From assembly GCA_017617935.1 (NCBI GenBank), contig JAFZVF010000023.1, forward strand, positions 1 through 47,712: a DNA stretch of 47,712 bases, written 5' to 3'. How positions within the stretch are numbered: the stretch's first letter is position 1; each line of letters opens with the position of its first letter. The translations under genes and the position numbers were made by a program. Positions 7,437-15,863 of this stretch are shown here, in pieces. The stretch comes from Clostridiales bacterium (GTDB lineage: Bacteria > Bacillota > Clostridia > Saccharofermentanales > Saccharofermentanaceae). The notes beneath the pieces are model-generated. The model saw only the letters and a program-made list of their open reading frames with translations, did no database searches and had not been told where the DNA came from.

Positions 7437-7632
7437 TTCCATCTTTCGTTCCATGTTTCATCATAAAATGAGGAGGCTGTATGGAATGAAAGCCTAAAAA
7501 CATGCTCATTCCATCTTCCCTCCTCTGTTTACCCCAAAAGTTGGAAGGAAACATGGAATGGCGGGCAAAAAACGCACTCATTCTATCGTTCGTTCTAACT
7601 TTCGTCTAAAAGTTGGAAGGAATCGTAGAATG
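7435..7632. repeat. Three tandem 72-bp units, each a 54-bp dyad
   Basis: Units start at 7435, 7507 and 7579, an exact 72-bp period. Each begins CATTCCAT (CATTCTAT in the third) and ends exactly 54 bp later in ATGGAATG (GTAGAATG in the third). An 18-bp spacer follows the first two. The third unit has the compensating change on both arms (CC to CT against GG to AG), so the pairing, not just the sequence, has been kept. Interiors are diverged but share AAAAGTTGGAAGG in units two and three. No coding potential is seen. Confidence 0.8.
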
Positions 7633-7633
7633 A

Positions 7634-7664
7634 AAAGCGGGGACCCTCAGATCCCCGCCCTTGC
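7634..7664 (-). terminator. Terminator of the 7682-9136 gene
   Basis: On the minus strand GCGGGGA and TCCCCGC pair across about nine bases and are followed by TTTT, 20-50 bp after the stop codon. Confidence 0.65.
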
Positions 7665-7681
7665 ATATGCTTGTAACACTG

Positions 7682-9136
7682 TTAATTGGAGTTTTCGTCC
7701 GGTTTTGCCGGGGGCGCGCTGCCGTCTCCGCCGGGGCCGCCATTGCCATCAGGCGGATTGCCAGAAGGCTTTTCGCCGTTGGGCAGTTCGGGCGGCTGTC
7801 CGTCAGGCGCGCCGTTGCCGTTTCCGCCGGGCTGCGCGGAAGAGGAAGCAGAAGACTCTGTCTTGAACACCAGAGCCTCGCCCTCGGATGCCGTGCCCTC
7901 GACGTATTCCTTGCCGTTGACGTAAAGCTTGTAGCCGTTTAACTTGATGGAGCCCGCTTCGCAGGTGAGGGAGGTTACATAAGAGTCGCCCGTGAGGGTC
8001 CATGTGGAGCCCTTTTCGATCTGAACATAGACCTGGCCTGCGTTGTCCGCGTTGAGCGCGCCTTCAAAGATGGAGCCGGACGCCATGTACATGTTGAGGC
8101 CGGAAACCTTGTCCACGACGATGTCGCCATAGACGTTCTGGTTGGTCAGGGTGAGGTTGACCTTGCCACCGTTGGATCCGTCGGTGCCCCAGCCCGCGGC
8201 CGCCGCCCTCAGGAAGACGCCGTTTGCATCCTTGTTCGAGATGGAGACGTTTTCGAGCGCGATGTTCGCCACCGTGTTGTTTACGAAAAAGACGTCGCCG
8301 TTGGCGTTGATAAAGGAGCCGTCCTTCATCGTGAAGCTGGCGGTTCCCACGTCCGCGTCACCGGACATGGACTGGTAGATCATGACGCCGTTGTAATTGG
8401 TTGAATTCTTGCTGTTTAGGACGTTGTGGTCCGCCTTGAGCGTCACGTTGTTGAGCGTTACGCTGTTCTTGCCCTCGATCACGACGCCTTCTGAAGCGGT
8501 CGACGTCAAAGAAGCGTTGTTGACGGTGATGTCAGCGGTCGAGTAAATGGCGGGCGAGCCCGTGCCGTCGGTGGAATAAGTGCCGCCCGTAACGGTCACG
8601 GTTCCGCCTCCGCGATCCGACCTGATCGCCGCGGACGAATTGCCGGTCGTGTGGACCGTCAGATCCGTCGCATTCATGGTGCCGCCGCCGGTCGTCATGA
8701 TGCCGCCTGAACAATTGCCCGTTGTCTCAATGGCGGAATTGCTTACGTTGACCGTGGTCCCTTTTCCGTATGAAAAGACCGCATTCGCGTGCGTGCCGTT
8801 CGTGGTGATGACCATGTTTGAAAGCGTCAGCGTCGCGCCGTTTGTCGCGAATATCGCCGCGTTGTCGCCGTAAAAATCGGCCTCGTCGTTCTTGGAAGAA
8901 TCACCTGTTTTTGTGACGCTTACGTTTGAATACTCCGCGGTCTCACCGTCAGCCGTGATGACGTGCTCGCCGCCGGTGGAGCTTTTCATTTCCTCAGTTG
9001 TCTGGATCTGTGCATTTGCGGTAGTCACGGCCGTCCCGGTGTCTGCGCTTGCCGTCTGCATGCAAGCCGCCGCGGACAAGCCGAATGACGTTGCCAGCGC
9101 TATTGCCAATAGTGTTCTTATAGTCTTGTTTTTCAT
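7682..9136 (-). CDS. Secreted beta-helix lipoprotein (adhesin-like)
   Basis: 484 residues. A type II signal peptide with lipobox LSAAAC ends near residue 25. Many short strands rich in Thr, Asn and Ser follow (for example TVTVTGGTYSTDG and SVTLNNVTLKAD), typical of right-handed beta-helix surface proteins. The C-terminal 60 residues are a Pro/Gly/Asn-rich, low-complexity tail. It should be lipid-anchored on the outer face of the membrane, perhaps a carbohydrate-binding or adhesive protein; no catalytic motif is seen. ATG 9136 is chosen because AAAGGAG lies eight bases upstream. Directly repeated CTTAAAC boxes upstream suggest control by a response regulator. Confidence 0.75.
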   Translation of the reverse strand: MKNKTIRTLLAIALATSFGLSAAACMQTASADTGTAVTTANAQIQTTEEMKSSTGGEHVITADGETAEYSNVSVTKTGDSSKNDEADFYGDNAAIFATNGATLTLSNMVITTNGTHANAVFSYGKGTTVNVSNSAIETTGNCSGGIMTTGGGTMNATDLTVHTTGNSSAAIRSDRGGGTVTVTGGTYSTDGTGSPAIYSTADITVNNASLTSTASEGVVIEGKNSVTLNNVTLKADHNVLNSKNSTNYNGVMIYQSMSGDADVGTASFTMKDGSFINANGDVFFVNNTVANIALENVSISNKDANGVFLRAAAAGWGTDGSNGGKVNLTLTNQNVYGDIVVDKVSGLNMYMASGSIFEGALNADNAGQVYVQIEKGSTWTLTGDSYVTSLTCEAGSIKLNGYKLYVNGKEYVEGTASEGEALVFKTESSASSSAQPGGNGNGAPDGQPPELPNGEKPSGNPPDGNGGPGGDGSAPPAKPDENSN

Positions 9137-9183
9137 ATGTCTCACTCCTTTCGATCAAAGGGAAATCTCTGTTCGATAAGAGG

Positions 9184-9238
9184 AGTATATCGGGCCCGCC
9201 TTAAACAAGCCTGAAGTCGAAACTTAAACGAGGTTTAA
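9184..9238 (-). promoter_or_regulatory. Promoter with direct-repeat regulator boxes
   Basis: On the minus strand a TATACT -10 (184-189 of this kilobase) is preceded by two GTTTAAG boxes (plus-strand CTTAAAC at 9200-9206 and 9223-9229), exactly 23 bp apart, two helical turns. A third, inverted half-site (GTTTAA) lies at 9233-9238. No -35 consensus is present at the expected place, as in activator-dependent promoters bound by OmpR-type or LytTR-type regulators. Which regulator binds is not known. Confidence 0.45.
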
Positions 9239-9317
9239 ATTTCATGTTTCATGACTCGGAATCTAAAACAATTGCCAAAGCATGGAACGGGGGACTTCAC
9301 AGCCCCCCTCTCAAAAA

Positions 9318-12300
9318 CTACTCGTACTTCTTCGTGACCAGTCTGGCCTCGAATTCTTCCTTCGGGAGCGGCGGGTCATAGTAGTAGCCCTGGATGATCT
9401 CGCAGCCGAGTTCGCGCATATTGGAAAGCTGTTCTTCGGTCTCTACGCCCTCAGCGACACAGTCGAAGCCGAGGTTGTTCGAGATTGCGAGAACGCTGCT
9501 GAACATCTTGTACTTAACGCTGCCAATGCCGTCTTCTTCCCCGGGGATGAAGCTCTTGTCGATCTTTATGGTCTTCCAGGGGATGTCCCTCAAAAGGTTG
9601 AGCGAGGAATATCCCATGCCAAAATCGTCGATCGAAGCGGCAATGCCCTTGGCGTGGAGCTCCGTAACCACGCGCCTCAAGTCGTTGAACTCAACGTCGG
9701 TCGTGGTCTCCGTGAGCTCTATCTCAATTGCATCGTGCGGGATCCTGTATTTGTCCATGATCCGCTCGATCGTGTTCGGAAGATCCATGTTAAGGATGTT
9801 CTTTCTCGAGAAGTTGATCGACATCGGGACGAGCGTTCTGCCCTCGCCGCCGTCAAGCCATTTGCGCTGGTCGCGGCAGACGTGCTCGAGCATGTAAAGG
9901 TCTAGCTTGCAGATGTCGCTCGTCTGTTCAAGCGCGGGAATGAACTCGACCGGCGGGACGATCTTTCCGTCTCTGAACCATCTGCACAAAGCCTCGCCTC
10001 CGACGATCTCGCCGGTGTTTGCATTGACCTTGGGCTGGTAGAACGGATGCAATTCCTCGTTTGCGAGGGCGTCCGAGAGCATCTGCTGGATCTTGGCGTT
10101 CTTCTGTCTCTGCGCCATGAGGTTTTCGTTATAGAAAATGACCCGTCCCTTTCCTGCGTTCTGGGCGACGCGGCACGCGCTGATGATGGGTCCCATTATG
10201 TCACCGGGATCCTTGGGAACAAATCCTTCATCCGTAACAAAGACGCCGACGCTCGACGGAACCTTGACGCTGCTGTATTTGTCAATCCTGATAACGGCCT
10301 CATTGAGGTAATCCGTGATCTCTTTGAGCTTGTTCTTGGGGCCGAGGCAGACGAAATTGTCGCCTCCCAGTCTGCCGACGAAGCCGTCTTTTCCAACGAT
10401 CCTCATCAGGCCTTCGTAATGCTCCTTGATGATGCGGTCGCCCGTTTCCCTGCCGAACTCCTGGTTTATGAGCGAGAAGTGACGCAGGTTGTATCTTGCG
10501 GCCATCTTGTCCGCGAAAGTACCGGACTGGACGATCCTTGCGAGTTCGCGGTTGAGGTTTTTCAGGTTCGGATATCCAAAGTCGTCAAAATATGCAAGCT
10601 CGTAAACGATGTCCCTCATCCTGACACGGCTGACGTAGCTTATGATGGTCCTCATTACGAGTTCGAGTTTGCTTGCTTCCTCATGCGTAAGGGGCTCTTC
10701 GCCTTCCTCCATGTAAACGGTCGAAACGGTGATCGTCATGACGCTCGTAACGGCCCTGAACCTCAGGACCTCGTGGCCTTCCTTGTGCAGGTCAAAAGCG
10801 ATAAAGTTCTCGCCGTTGCCTTCCCTCTCATCCTTCGGATTTTTGTAGACCGTGGTCACGCCCTTGCAAAGCCTGAACATGAGGCCGATCTTGGTAAGGT
10901 AGTGCGTGATGCGCTTTACGTCCGCCTTTTCAAAATCGACCAAAGCAGACAGGAGCTGCTCATAAAGCTCATAGAATTTGATGAACGAATAGCCTTCAAC
11001 AGACTGGACGTCTTCGTTTATGGGCTGCTCCTTGAAACGCTTCTTGTTCGCGTACATGAGGTTGTCCGCACGCTCGAAAACGTCCTGCACCGTCAGATCG
11101 ATGCCCGGCATGTACTCCGCCATGCCGTACGCCAGCGTAACGAGATCCTGGTGTCTGTTGTCGTTCTGGATGACGTTGAACTTCTTCAAAAGATCGTATC
11201 TGTTCTCGTAATCCGATCCCCTCAGCACGATGACGAACTCGTCGCCGCCGATCCTGAATACCGGGCTGTGATCGAATATCTCGCAGATTATCGCGCACGC
11301 ATCCTTGATGTATTTGTCGCCCGCGCTGTGGCCCTGCTCGTCGTTCACCTGCTTGAGGCCGTTGATGTCGCAGACCACGATCGCAAACTCAAGGTCCACG
11401 TCCTTTTTCGAGATCTGGTTGTTGATCTGTATCTCCGTGTTGACGTATGCGTGCTTGTTCTTTACGTTCGTCAGCGCGTCCTTGTTCGCCATGTCGATCG
11501 CCGAACCGATCTTGGCCTCATACTCGATCTCGCGCCTCTTGATCTCGTCAATGTTTTCGACCGCCACGATGATATGATCCTGGTCGCTCGCAAGCCTCAT
11601 TATGACCAGCGACACGTACTGCGGGCGCCCGTCGAGCATGAGCCTGTAGTTTAAGAACAGCTTGTTGTTGAACAGATCGAGCTGTGAGAGGATGTTCTCC
11701 TTCAATATCGCCTGGGACATCATCGGATAGTCTTCCTCATAGATGTCCTTCTTCATGTTGCGCTGCGAATCAGCGAAAAAGTCGTCGCCCCTGTTGCCCA
11801 CTTCGAGCTTCGTGTACTTGTCGCTCGATGAATATTCATAGTACTCGTTCGTTTTGATGTTGACGCGGTAGATTACCTCGTACCTCATGGCCAGCGCCAT
11901 CGCGACATTGTTAAAAAGTTCATTTTCCACCACGAGCGACTGCTCGCGCTTCGTCTGCGCATCGACATTCAAAAGGCCCATAACGATGTGGTCCGGATCG
12001 TTTTTCGGTTTGACCACGTTCAGCGAAACGTACTTGACGTCCGTTCCGAGCTGCTGCCTGTAGGTCATCGTGACCATTCCGGATCTGTACAGTTTCCTCA
12101 GGAGATTCTCTTTCTCAAGCCCGTACAGGACGTAATCGAGATCGTCCTTGTGTATGATCCCTTTGACGTCTCTTGCCACATCGGCGAAAAAGTCCTTTCC
12201 GTTTGCCGTGGTGCCAAGCTTTGCAAAGGCATCGCTCGCACTGTATATCGTGTATTCATTGGTCTGGATGTTGATGTAATAGATAGCTTCATAACGGCTG

Positions 12301-12761
12301 GCAAGCGCTCCCGCGATGCGGCTGTACGTCAGCATCTTCTCTTCGGTCGCGAGCTCTCTCTTCCTCTGCGCGTCAACGTTCCTGACGCCGATGAAGACCT
12401 TGTCGTCCGTCCCTTTGATCGTCTTCAGGTAATAGTGCTGCGGCTCCCCGTTCACCATCAGCCTGTACCTTATCGTAAATGACTTGCCGTTCCTTAAGAC
12501 CTCTGTAACGGTCTCTTTTTTGAACGCGGCCAAAAACTCTTCCTGATCTTCGGGATATACCAACTCACGGCAGTTACGGGGCACCGCTTCATAGAAATTC
12601 TCGCCCGCGTCCCTCTGTACGAGCGTCATGCTTTCGCCCTCAGCAGTATACTCGACGTAACTGTCGTTCGGGTAAATAACGTATATGCTGTCGTAATCTT
12701 TCGCGAGCGCAAGCGCGATCTCTTCGAAAGTTATTGGCTTTTTCGAGTTCTCGCCGTCCAT
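9318..12761 (-). CDS. PAS(3)-GGDEF-GGDEF*-EAL cyclic-di-GMP enzyme, 1147 aa
   Basis: Three diverged PAS-like repeats fill residues 10-410; each has a YEAIYYINI-TNEY-like core and ends in a VGVRNVD-type strand. A complete GGDEF domain follows (residues 420-575; active site GGDEF at 505-509). Then come a GAF-like or linker region (about 590-715) and a second, degenerate GGDEF domain with GGDNF at 799-803. An EAL domain covers 895-1140, with EAL at 923-925, SIDDFGMGYSSL near 1043-1054 and EGVETEEQ at 1104-1111. The first GGDEF and the EAL keep their key residues, so the protein may both make and degrade cyclic-di-GMP, with the middle GGDEF acting as a regulatory GTP-binding site. No membrane span or signal peptide is seen; it is cytoplasmic. 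ATG 12761 follows an ACGGGGTG site. A relative of the same size lies at 25641-29114. Confidence 0.9.
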   Translation of the reverse strand: MDGENSKKPITFEEIALALAKDYDSIYVIYPNDSYVEYTAEGESMTLVQRDAGENFYEAVPRNCRELVYPEDQEEFLAAFKKETVTEVLRNGKSFTIRYRLMVNGEPQHYYLKTIKGTDDKVFIGVRNVDAQRKRELATEEKMLTYSRIAGALASRYEAIYYINIQTNEYTIYSASDAFAKLGTTANGKDFFADVARDVKGIIHKDDLDYVLYGLEKENLLRKLYRSGMVTMTYRQQLGTDVKYVSLNVVKPKNDPDHIVMGLLNVDAQTKREQSLVVENELFNNVAMALAMRYEVIYRVNIKTNEYYEYSSSDKYTKLEVGNRGDDFFADSQRNMKKDIYEEDYPMMSQAILKENILSQLDLFNNKLFLNYRLMLDGRPQYVSLVIMRLASDQDHIIVAVENIDEIKRREIEYEAKIGSAIDMANKDALTNVKNKHAYVNTEIQINNQISKKDVDLEFAIVVCDINGLKQVNDEQGHSAGDKYIKDACAIICEIFDHSPVFRIGGDEFVIVLRGSDYENRYDLLKKFNVIQNDNRHQDLVTLAYGMAEYMPGIDLTVQDVFERADNLMYANKKRFKEQPINEDVQSVEGYSFIKFYELYEQLLSALVDFEKADVKRITHYLTKIGLMFRLCKGVTTVYKNPKDEREGNGENFIAFDLHKEGHEVLRFRAVTSVMTITVSTVYMEEGEEPLTHEEASKLELVMRTIISYVSRVRMRDIVYELAYFDDFGYPNLKNLNRELARIVQSGTFADKMAARYNLRHFSLINQEFGRETGDRIIKEHYEGLMRIVGKDGFVGRLGGDNFVCLGPKNKLKEITDYLNEAVIRIDKYSSVKVPSSVGVFVTDEGFVPKDPGDIMGPIISACRVAQNAGKGRVIFYNENLMAQRQKNAKIQQMLSDALANEELHPFYQPKVNANTGEIVGGEALCRWFRDGKIVPPVEFIPALEQTSDICKLDLYMLEHVCRDQRKWLDGGEGRTLVPMSINFSRKNILNMDLPNTIERIMDKYRIPHDAIEIELTETTTDVEFNDLRRVVTELHAKGIAASIDDFGMGYSSLNLLRDIPWKTIKIDKSFIPGEEDGIGSVKYKMFSSVLAISNNLGFDCVAEGVETEEQLSNMRELGCEIIQGYYYDPPLPKEEFEARLVTKKYE

Positions 12762-12889
12762 GGTACACCCCGTTTTTGAAGGTTACTTTTTATTTTACCT
12801 TGTTTACCGTGCCGTGTGTTAATCAATTGTAAAAAAATAATGAGGATTGCGTGTATAACATGGGTACATCCCAATAGGTGGTCATCCTT

Positions 12890-12970
12890 ATGAAGAGCAC
12901 AAAATTGGTCAGCATCGTCCTGGCAGCAATTAGCCGTTGGTGTATCTATTTTGTATCGGCTGCAACCACG
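12890..12970 (+). pseudogene. Possible 5' remnant of a secreted-protein gene
   Basis: A ribosome-site-like AGGTGG, then ATG and a basic-hydrophobic start (MKSTKLVSIVLAAIS) that looks like a signal peptide, then element A at codon 28. TATAAC lies upstream. The frame continues only through the repeat. The evidence is thin. Confidence 0.25.
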
Positions 12971-13088
12971 GGTGTACCTAAAAGTGTCACGATTTTCCCG
13001 TTTTTAGGTACACTTTTCGGCAAATCAGCCTCGGTTTGCTTTTTTGTGTACCGATTTTTGCAAATTTAGTGACACTTTTAGGTACACC
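12971..13088. repeat. Dispersed repeat element A, copy 1
   Basis: 118 bp bounded by perfect 20-bp inverted ends, GGTGTACCTAAAAGTGTCAC. Inside are two tandem 42-bp dyads (GTGTACC 12972-12978 with GGTACAC 13007-13013; GTGTACC 13046-13052 with GGTACAC 13081-13087), a 74-bp period. Other copies lie at 23363-23480 and, inverted, 37894-38010. No transposase is encoded, so it is non-autonomous, MITE-like or REP-like. Confidence 0.8.
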
Positions 13089-13112
13089 TGATATGAACAG
13101 ATGCTTCGGTTT

Positions 13113-13131
13113 CATGTCCCTTTTCGTGAAC
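13113..13131. repeat. Element B arm remnant
   Basis: CATGTCCCTTTTCGTGAAC matches the outer arm of element B at 37761-37874 (GTTCACGAAAAGGGACACG, inverted). As in the third copy of element A, it lies close to element A. Confidence 0.5.
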
Positions 13132-13168
13132 ACAAAAAAAACAGATCAGCCGTCTTCCGGCTGATCCG
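13130..13168 (-). terminator. Terminator of the AraC-type gene
   Basis: On the minus strand GATCAGCCG and CGGCTGATC form a 9-bp stem with a five-base loop, followed by a run of eight T. It lies about 100 bp after the stop codon of the 13265-14104 gene. Confidence 0.8.
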
Positions 13169-13264
13169 TTCTTGTTCCTTACGCTCTTTTCGCCCGGGCC
13201 AAGGCATATCCAATGGTTTTCACTGACAACGGCGTGGCACAAGTCCCTTGCCAGCGGCGGGCGT

Positions 13265-14104
13265 TTACACCTTCTTCAGCGGGACCCAGATGTATGCAAC
13301 GTTGTCGTTGGGGTCTTCTTTAAGCGGAGTGTAAACCTCGAGGTTGTAGCTGCCCGCGAGCATGTATCCCTTGAGGGACGGGAGCCACTCGGTCCAGACC
13401 TGGGTGTTGACGGACTGCAATGCCTGAGGGAGCGGGCCCTTACAGGTGAACACAGCCCAGAGGCCGCCGGGGACCTGGTAGGTCTCGAGGCCGTCCGGAA
13501 TGTCTTCCATGGGCTGGTAAAGGTCTGCGATCCAGTAGTCAAAGACCTTTCCGTGCGTGTCATTGTTGTCGACGCACAGGCCGAAAGTGCCTTCGAGGCC
13601 CTTCATGTCATTGGCCCATTCGCCCCAGAACTTGGGGATCTCCTGATAGCTTGTCTCCGAGTTAAACTGTCTCTTGAGGCCGATAACGGTGAACGGCGCT
13701 TTTTCTACGATACGATAATCCAACATGTTTCCACCCTCCAGTGTGACTTTGATGTGTAACGGCGCGAGCGAGCGAAGGACTTTTCCGGACTCCCTGGCTT
13801 CTGATGGCGTGATACCGTGGAAGCGGCAGAAGGCCTTGGTGAAGCTGTCCGGTGAATCGTAGCCGTACTTCATGGCTATATCGATCACCTTTGCCTCCGA
13901 GCCTGCCAGTTCCTGCGCCGCGAGCGTCATCCTGCGCGAACGGATGTACTCGCCTACGGTCATGCCGCAAAGCGCGCCGAAGATCCTTTGGTAATAGAAG
14001 GGCGACAGAGCGGCCTTTGCGGCGATTGCTTCAACGTCCGCTTCCTCTGTCAGATGCTGCTCCATGTAATCTATGGATGCCTGAAATCCTTCTATCCAGT
14101 CCAT
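13265..14104 (-). CDS. AraC-family regulator with GyrI-like effector domain
   Basis: 279 residues. The AraC DNA-binding domain with its two helix-turn-helix units fills residues 8-106 (SPFYYQRIFGALCGMTVGEYI and GYDSPDSFTKAFCRFHGITPSEAR). Residues 125-279 form a GyrI/SOUL-like effector-binding fold (YRIVEKAPFTVIGL, FTCKGPLPQALQSV and the C-terminal EVYTP...VAYIWVPLKK). Such proteins, like BmrR-type and Rob-type regulators, bind hydrophobic or cationic small molecules and activate export or stress genes. The target is unknown. The gene stands alone, with its own terminator. Confidence 0.9.
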   Translation of the reverse strand: MDWIEGFQASIDYMEQHLTEEADVEAIAAKAALSPFYYQRIFGALCGMTVGEYIRSRRMTLAAQELAGSEAKVIDIAMKYGYDSPDSFTKAFCRFHGITPSEARESGKVLRSLAPLHIKVTLEGGNMLDYRIVEKAPFTVIGLKRQFNSETSYQEIPKFWGEWANDMKGLEGTFGLCVDNNDTHGKVFDYWIADLYQPMEDIPDGLETYQVPGGLWAVFTCKGPLPQALQSVNTQVWTEWLPSLKGYMLAGSYNLEVYTPLKEDPNDNVAYIWVPLKKV

Positions 14105-14211
14105 TTCGTCATCTCCTTGCCGTTTACGATGTCAGTATAACAGGGGCAATTTCAAGAGACCCGACAATTCGTGCTCTCTTTGTCAGTATAGACGAACGGC
14201 GCGCATAACCG

Positions 14212-14250
14212 CAACAAAAAGCCCCGGCGGCACAAAACCGTCGGGGCGGA
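14212..14250 (-). terminator. Terminator of the histidine kinase gene
   Basis: On the minus strand GCCCCGACGG pairs with CCGCCGGGGC (one mismatch) and is followed by TTTTTTG, just after the kinase stop codon. Confidence 0.75.
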
Positions 14251-14267
14251 AAATCAGATAAAAAGAC

Positions 14268-15863
14268 TTATAAAGTTATCGTCACCACGAAATTGTCGCC
14301 CTCGCTCTTGACGTCGAGCTTATAGCCGAGCAGCACGAGGTTGTTCTCCGCGATCGCGAGACCAAGTCCGCTGCCCATGTTCTTGCGCGACTCGGAGCCC
14401 TTTGCAAATGGCTGTTTCATGGCTGATGCGTCCTCAACGGCCTCGGCCGACACATTGGAAATAATGATCTTACCGCTGTCACAGGCAACCAAAACCGTAC
14501 TCCCTTCCTTGGCATACAAAGCGGCGTTGTTGATCAGGTTTCCGATCGCCTGGGCGAACAGGTCCTTGTCGGTGCTGACCGTGACCTCGGCCTTCTCATA
14601 TGAAACCGTAAGCCCGCGCTTCGTGATCTCGTGCTCGTTCTCGGCAATCGCGTCGGCAAGGACGGCGCCAATGTCCACGGCGGTCTTGTTGACGGTAACG
14701 GACTCGTTTTCGCCGCGCGAAAAATCGAGCATGGAGTTGACCATCTTATTCATCTGCCAGACCTTTTCGGAGATCTTGGAAATGTAGAATTCCTGCTTGT
14801 TTTCGCCGGTGTGGTTTTCGAGGTTTTCGGCATAGGTCAGGATCGCGGCCATCGGGGTCTTGAGGTCGTGAGCCATCGCGTCGGTCATCTTGCGCCTGTA
14901 CTCGAAGACCTCGTAGTTCCTCTTTTTTCGGTTATAGATGAATGCCGTGGGCATAAAAGAAATGGTGATGGTCATTGCGGCAAGAGTGCAACAGAGTATC
15001 ATTATCTGTGTCTTATATGCTTCCGAAAATGGCATGTAGATCAGTTCGGTATTTTTATCTCCGAAATTGACATTGTAATCATTTATAGCGAAGCTGGTAC
15101 CGGTATAGTCTGCTTCATCATCAGCGCCCTGAAATCCTTCGATCGAAGCACTGAAATAATCAACGCCGTTCCAGACTATGCGCGTATAACCCTTGAGTTC
15201 CGGGCTGTCCTTGTCGATGGGGATATTTACGACAACATTTGAAATGCCATCCATGCCCACTGCTTTGGTATCACAGATGTGACAGGAGACAGGTATAAAC
15301 TTTGCGTTTTCAATATCAATGTAAGCTTCTGTTACAGCCAGCTCGATCACAGGCTTTTCATCAAACTTGGCAGTGATTACGGCTCCGTCACTATCATAAA
15401 TGACCGGCACCACCGCTTTGTATTGCAAAACTTCAGGCGTTTCGAAATACTTCATGTACTTTGCATCCGCCAGTACAAAGTAGTAGAGCCTCTTTGTACC
15501 GGGATCGGTATCACTGTCCGGAGCATAATGCATAATTATGTTCCATGAAGAATCAGCAACTTCTTTTTTGTTGTAGTACACCTTGTACCGTTGGCCGGTT
15601 GAAGTGTAATGATTTAAGAGCTTTACTTTGATATCGGCAATATCCTGTGCCGTTACGTCCTTTTTGTTCAAACCGGCAAAGATAGCATTATCGACTCTCT
15701 GAACGTGCCAGTCGATCATCTTCGATGCATCGTTATAGTATTCCCACGATGCGTTGTTGTAGATCAACGTTCCTATGCACGACAGGAGCGCCGCAACTAC
15801 GACAAGGCATTCTAAATACGAGATGATAAAACTCGGTTTCTTTATCTTTCCACGCACTTTCAT
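14268..15863 (-). CDS. Sensor histidine kinase, partner of the adjacent regulator
   Basis: 531 residues with a membrane span at about 13-36, an extracellular sensor part (about 37-285), a second span near 286-308 and a kinase core. The phosphoacceptor is H332 in AHDLKTPMAA; an N box NLINNA follows near residue 448 and a GSGLGLAIAENN box near the end. The region between the N box and the G2 box is short. The start ATG 15863 shares its A with the last base of the regulator's TAA stop (TAATG), with a GGAAGG ribosome site inside the regulator gene. A longer frame to 16001 overlaps the regulator and lacks a start signal. A close paralogue lies at 40278-41843. Confidence 0.88.
   Translation of the reverse strand: MKVRGKIKKPSFIISYLECLVVVAALLSCIGTLIYNNASWEYYNDASKMIDWHVQRVDNAIFAGLNKKDVTAQDIADIKVKLLNHYTSTGQRYKVYYNKKEVADSSWNIIMHYAPDSDTDPGTKRLYYFVLADAKYMKYFETPEVLQYKAVVPVIYDSDGAVITAKFDEKPVIELAVTEAYIDIENAKFIPVSCHICDTKAVGMDGISNVVVNIPIDKDSPELKGYTRIVWNGVDYFSASIEGFQGADDEADYTGTSFAINDYNVNFGDKNTELIYMPFSEAYKTQIMILCCTLAAMTITISFMPTAFIYNRKKRNYEVFEYRRKMTDAMAHDLKTPMAAILTYAENLENHTGENKQEFYISKISEKVWQMNKMVNSMLDFSRGENESVTVNKTAVDIGAVLADAIAENEHEITKRGLTVSYEKAEVTVSTDKDLFAQAIGNLINNAALYAKEGSTVLVACDSGKIIISNVSAEAVEDASAMKQPFAKGSESRKNMGSGLGLAIAENNLVLLGYKLDVKSEGDNFVVTITL

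Larger units (their letters stand above)
12762..13264. other. Long intergenic region with repeat element A and a remnant of B
   Basis: From left: the promoter region of the 1147-residue protein; a rightward start-like stretch at about 12878-12970 (AGGTGG, then ATG 12890 reading MKSTKLVSIVLAAI, like the start of a signal peptide) that is cut off by repeat element A; element A (12971-13088); a remnant arm of element B (13113-13131); and a strong leftward terminator (13136-13168). No complete gene is present. Confidence 0.6.

Noticed and set aside
7385-7632. A CRISPR array
   Set aside because: Units are dyads with diverged interiors at a 72-bp period, not identical repeats with unique spacers, and no cas gene is nearby.
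10047-11654. A 535-codon open frame on the plus strand inside the 1147-residue GGDEF/EAL gene
   Set aside because: It is antisense to strongly conserved catalytic domains, its translation has no recognisable motif, and it follows from the codon bias of the real gene. The long frame antisense to the 25641 gene was rejected for the same reason.
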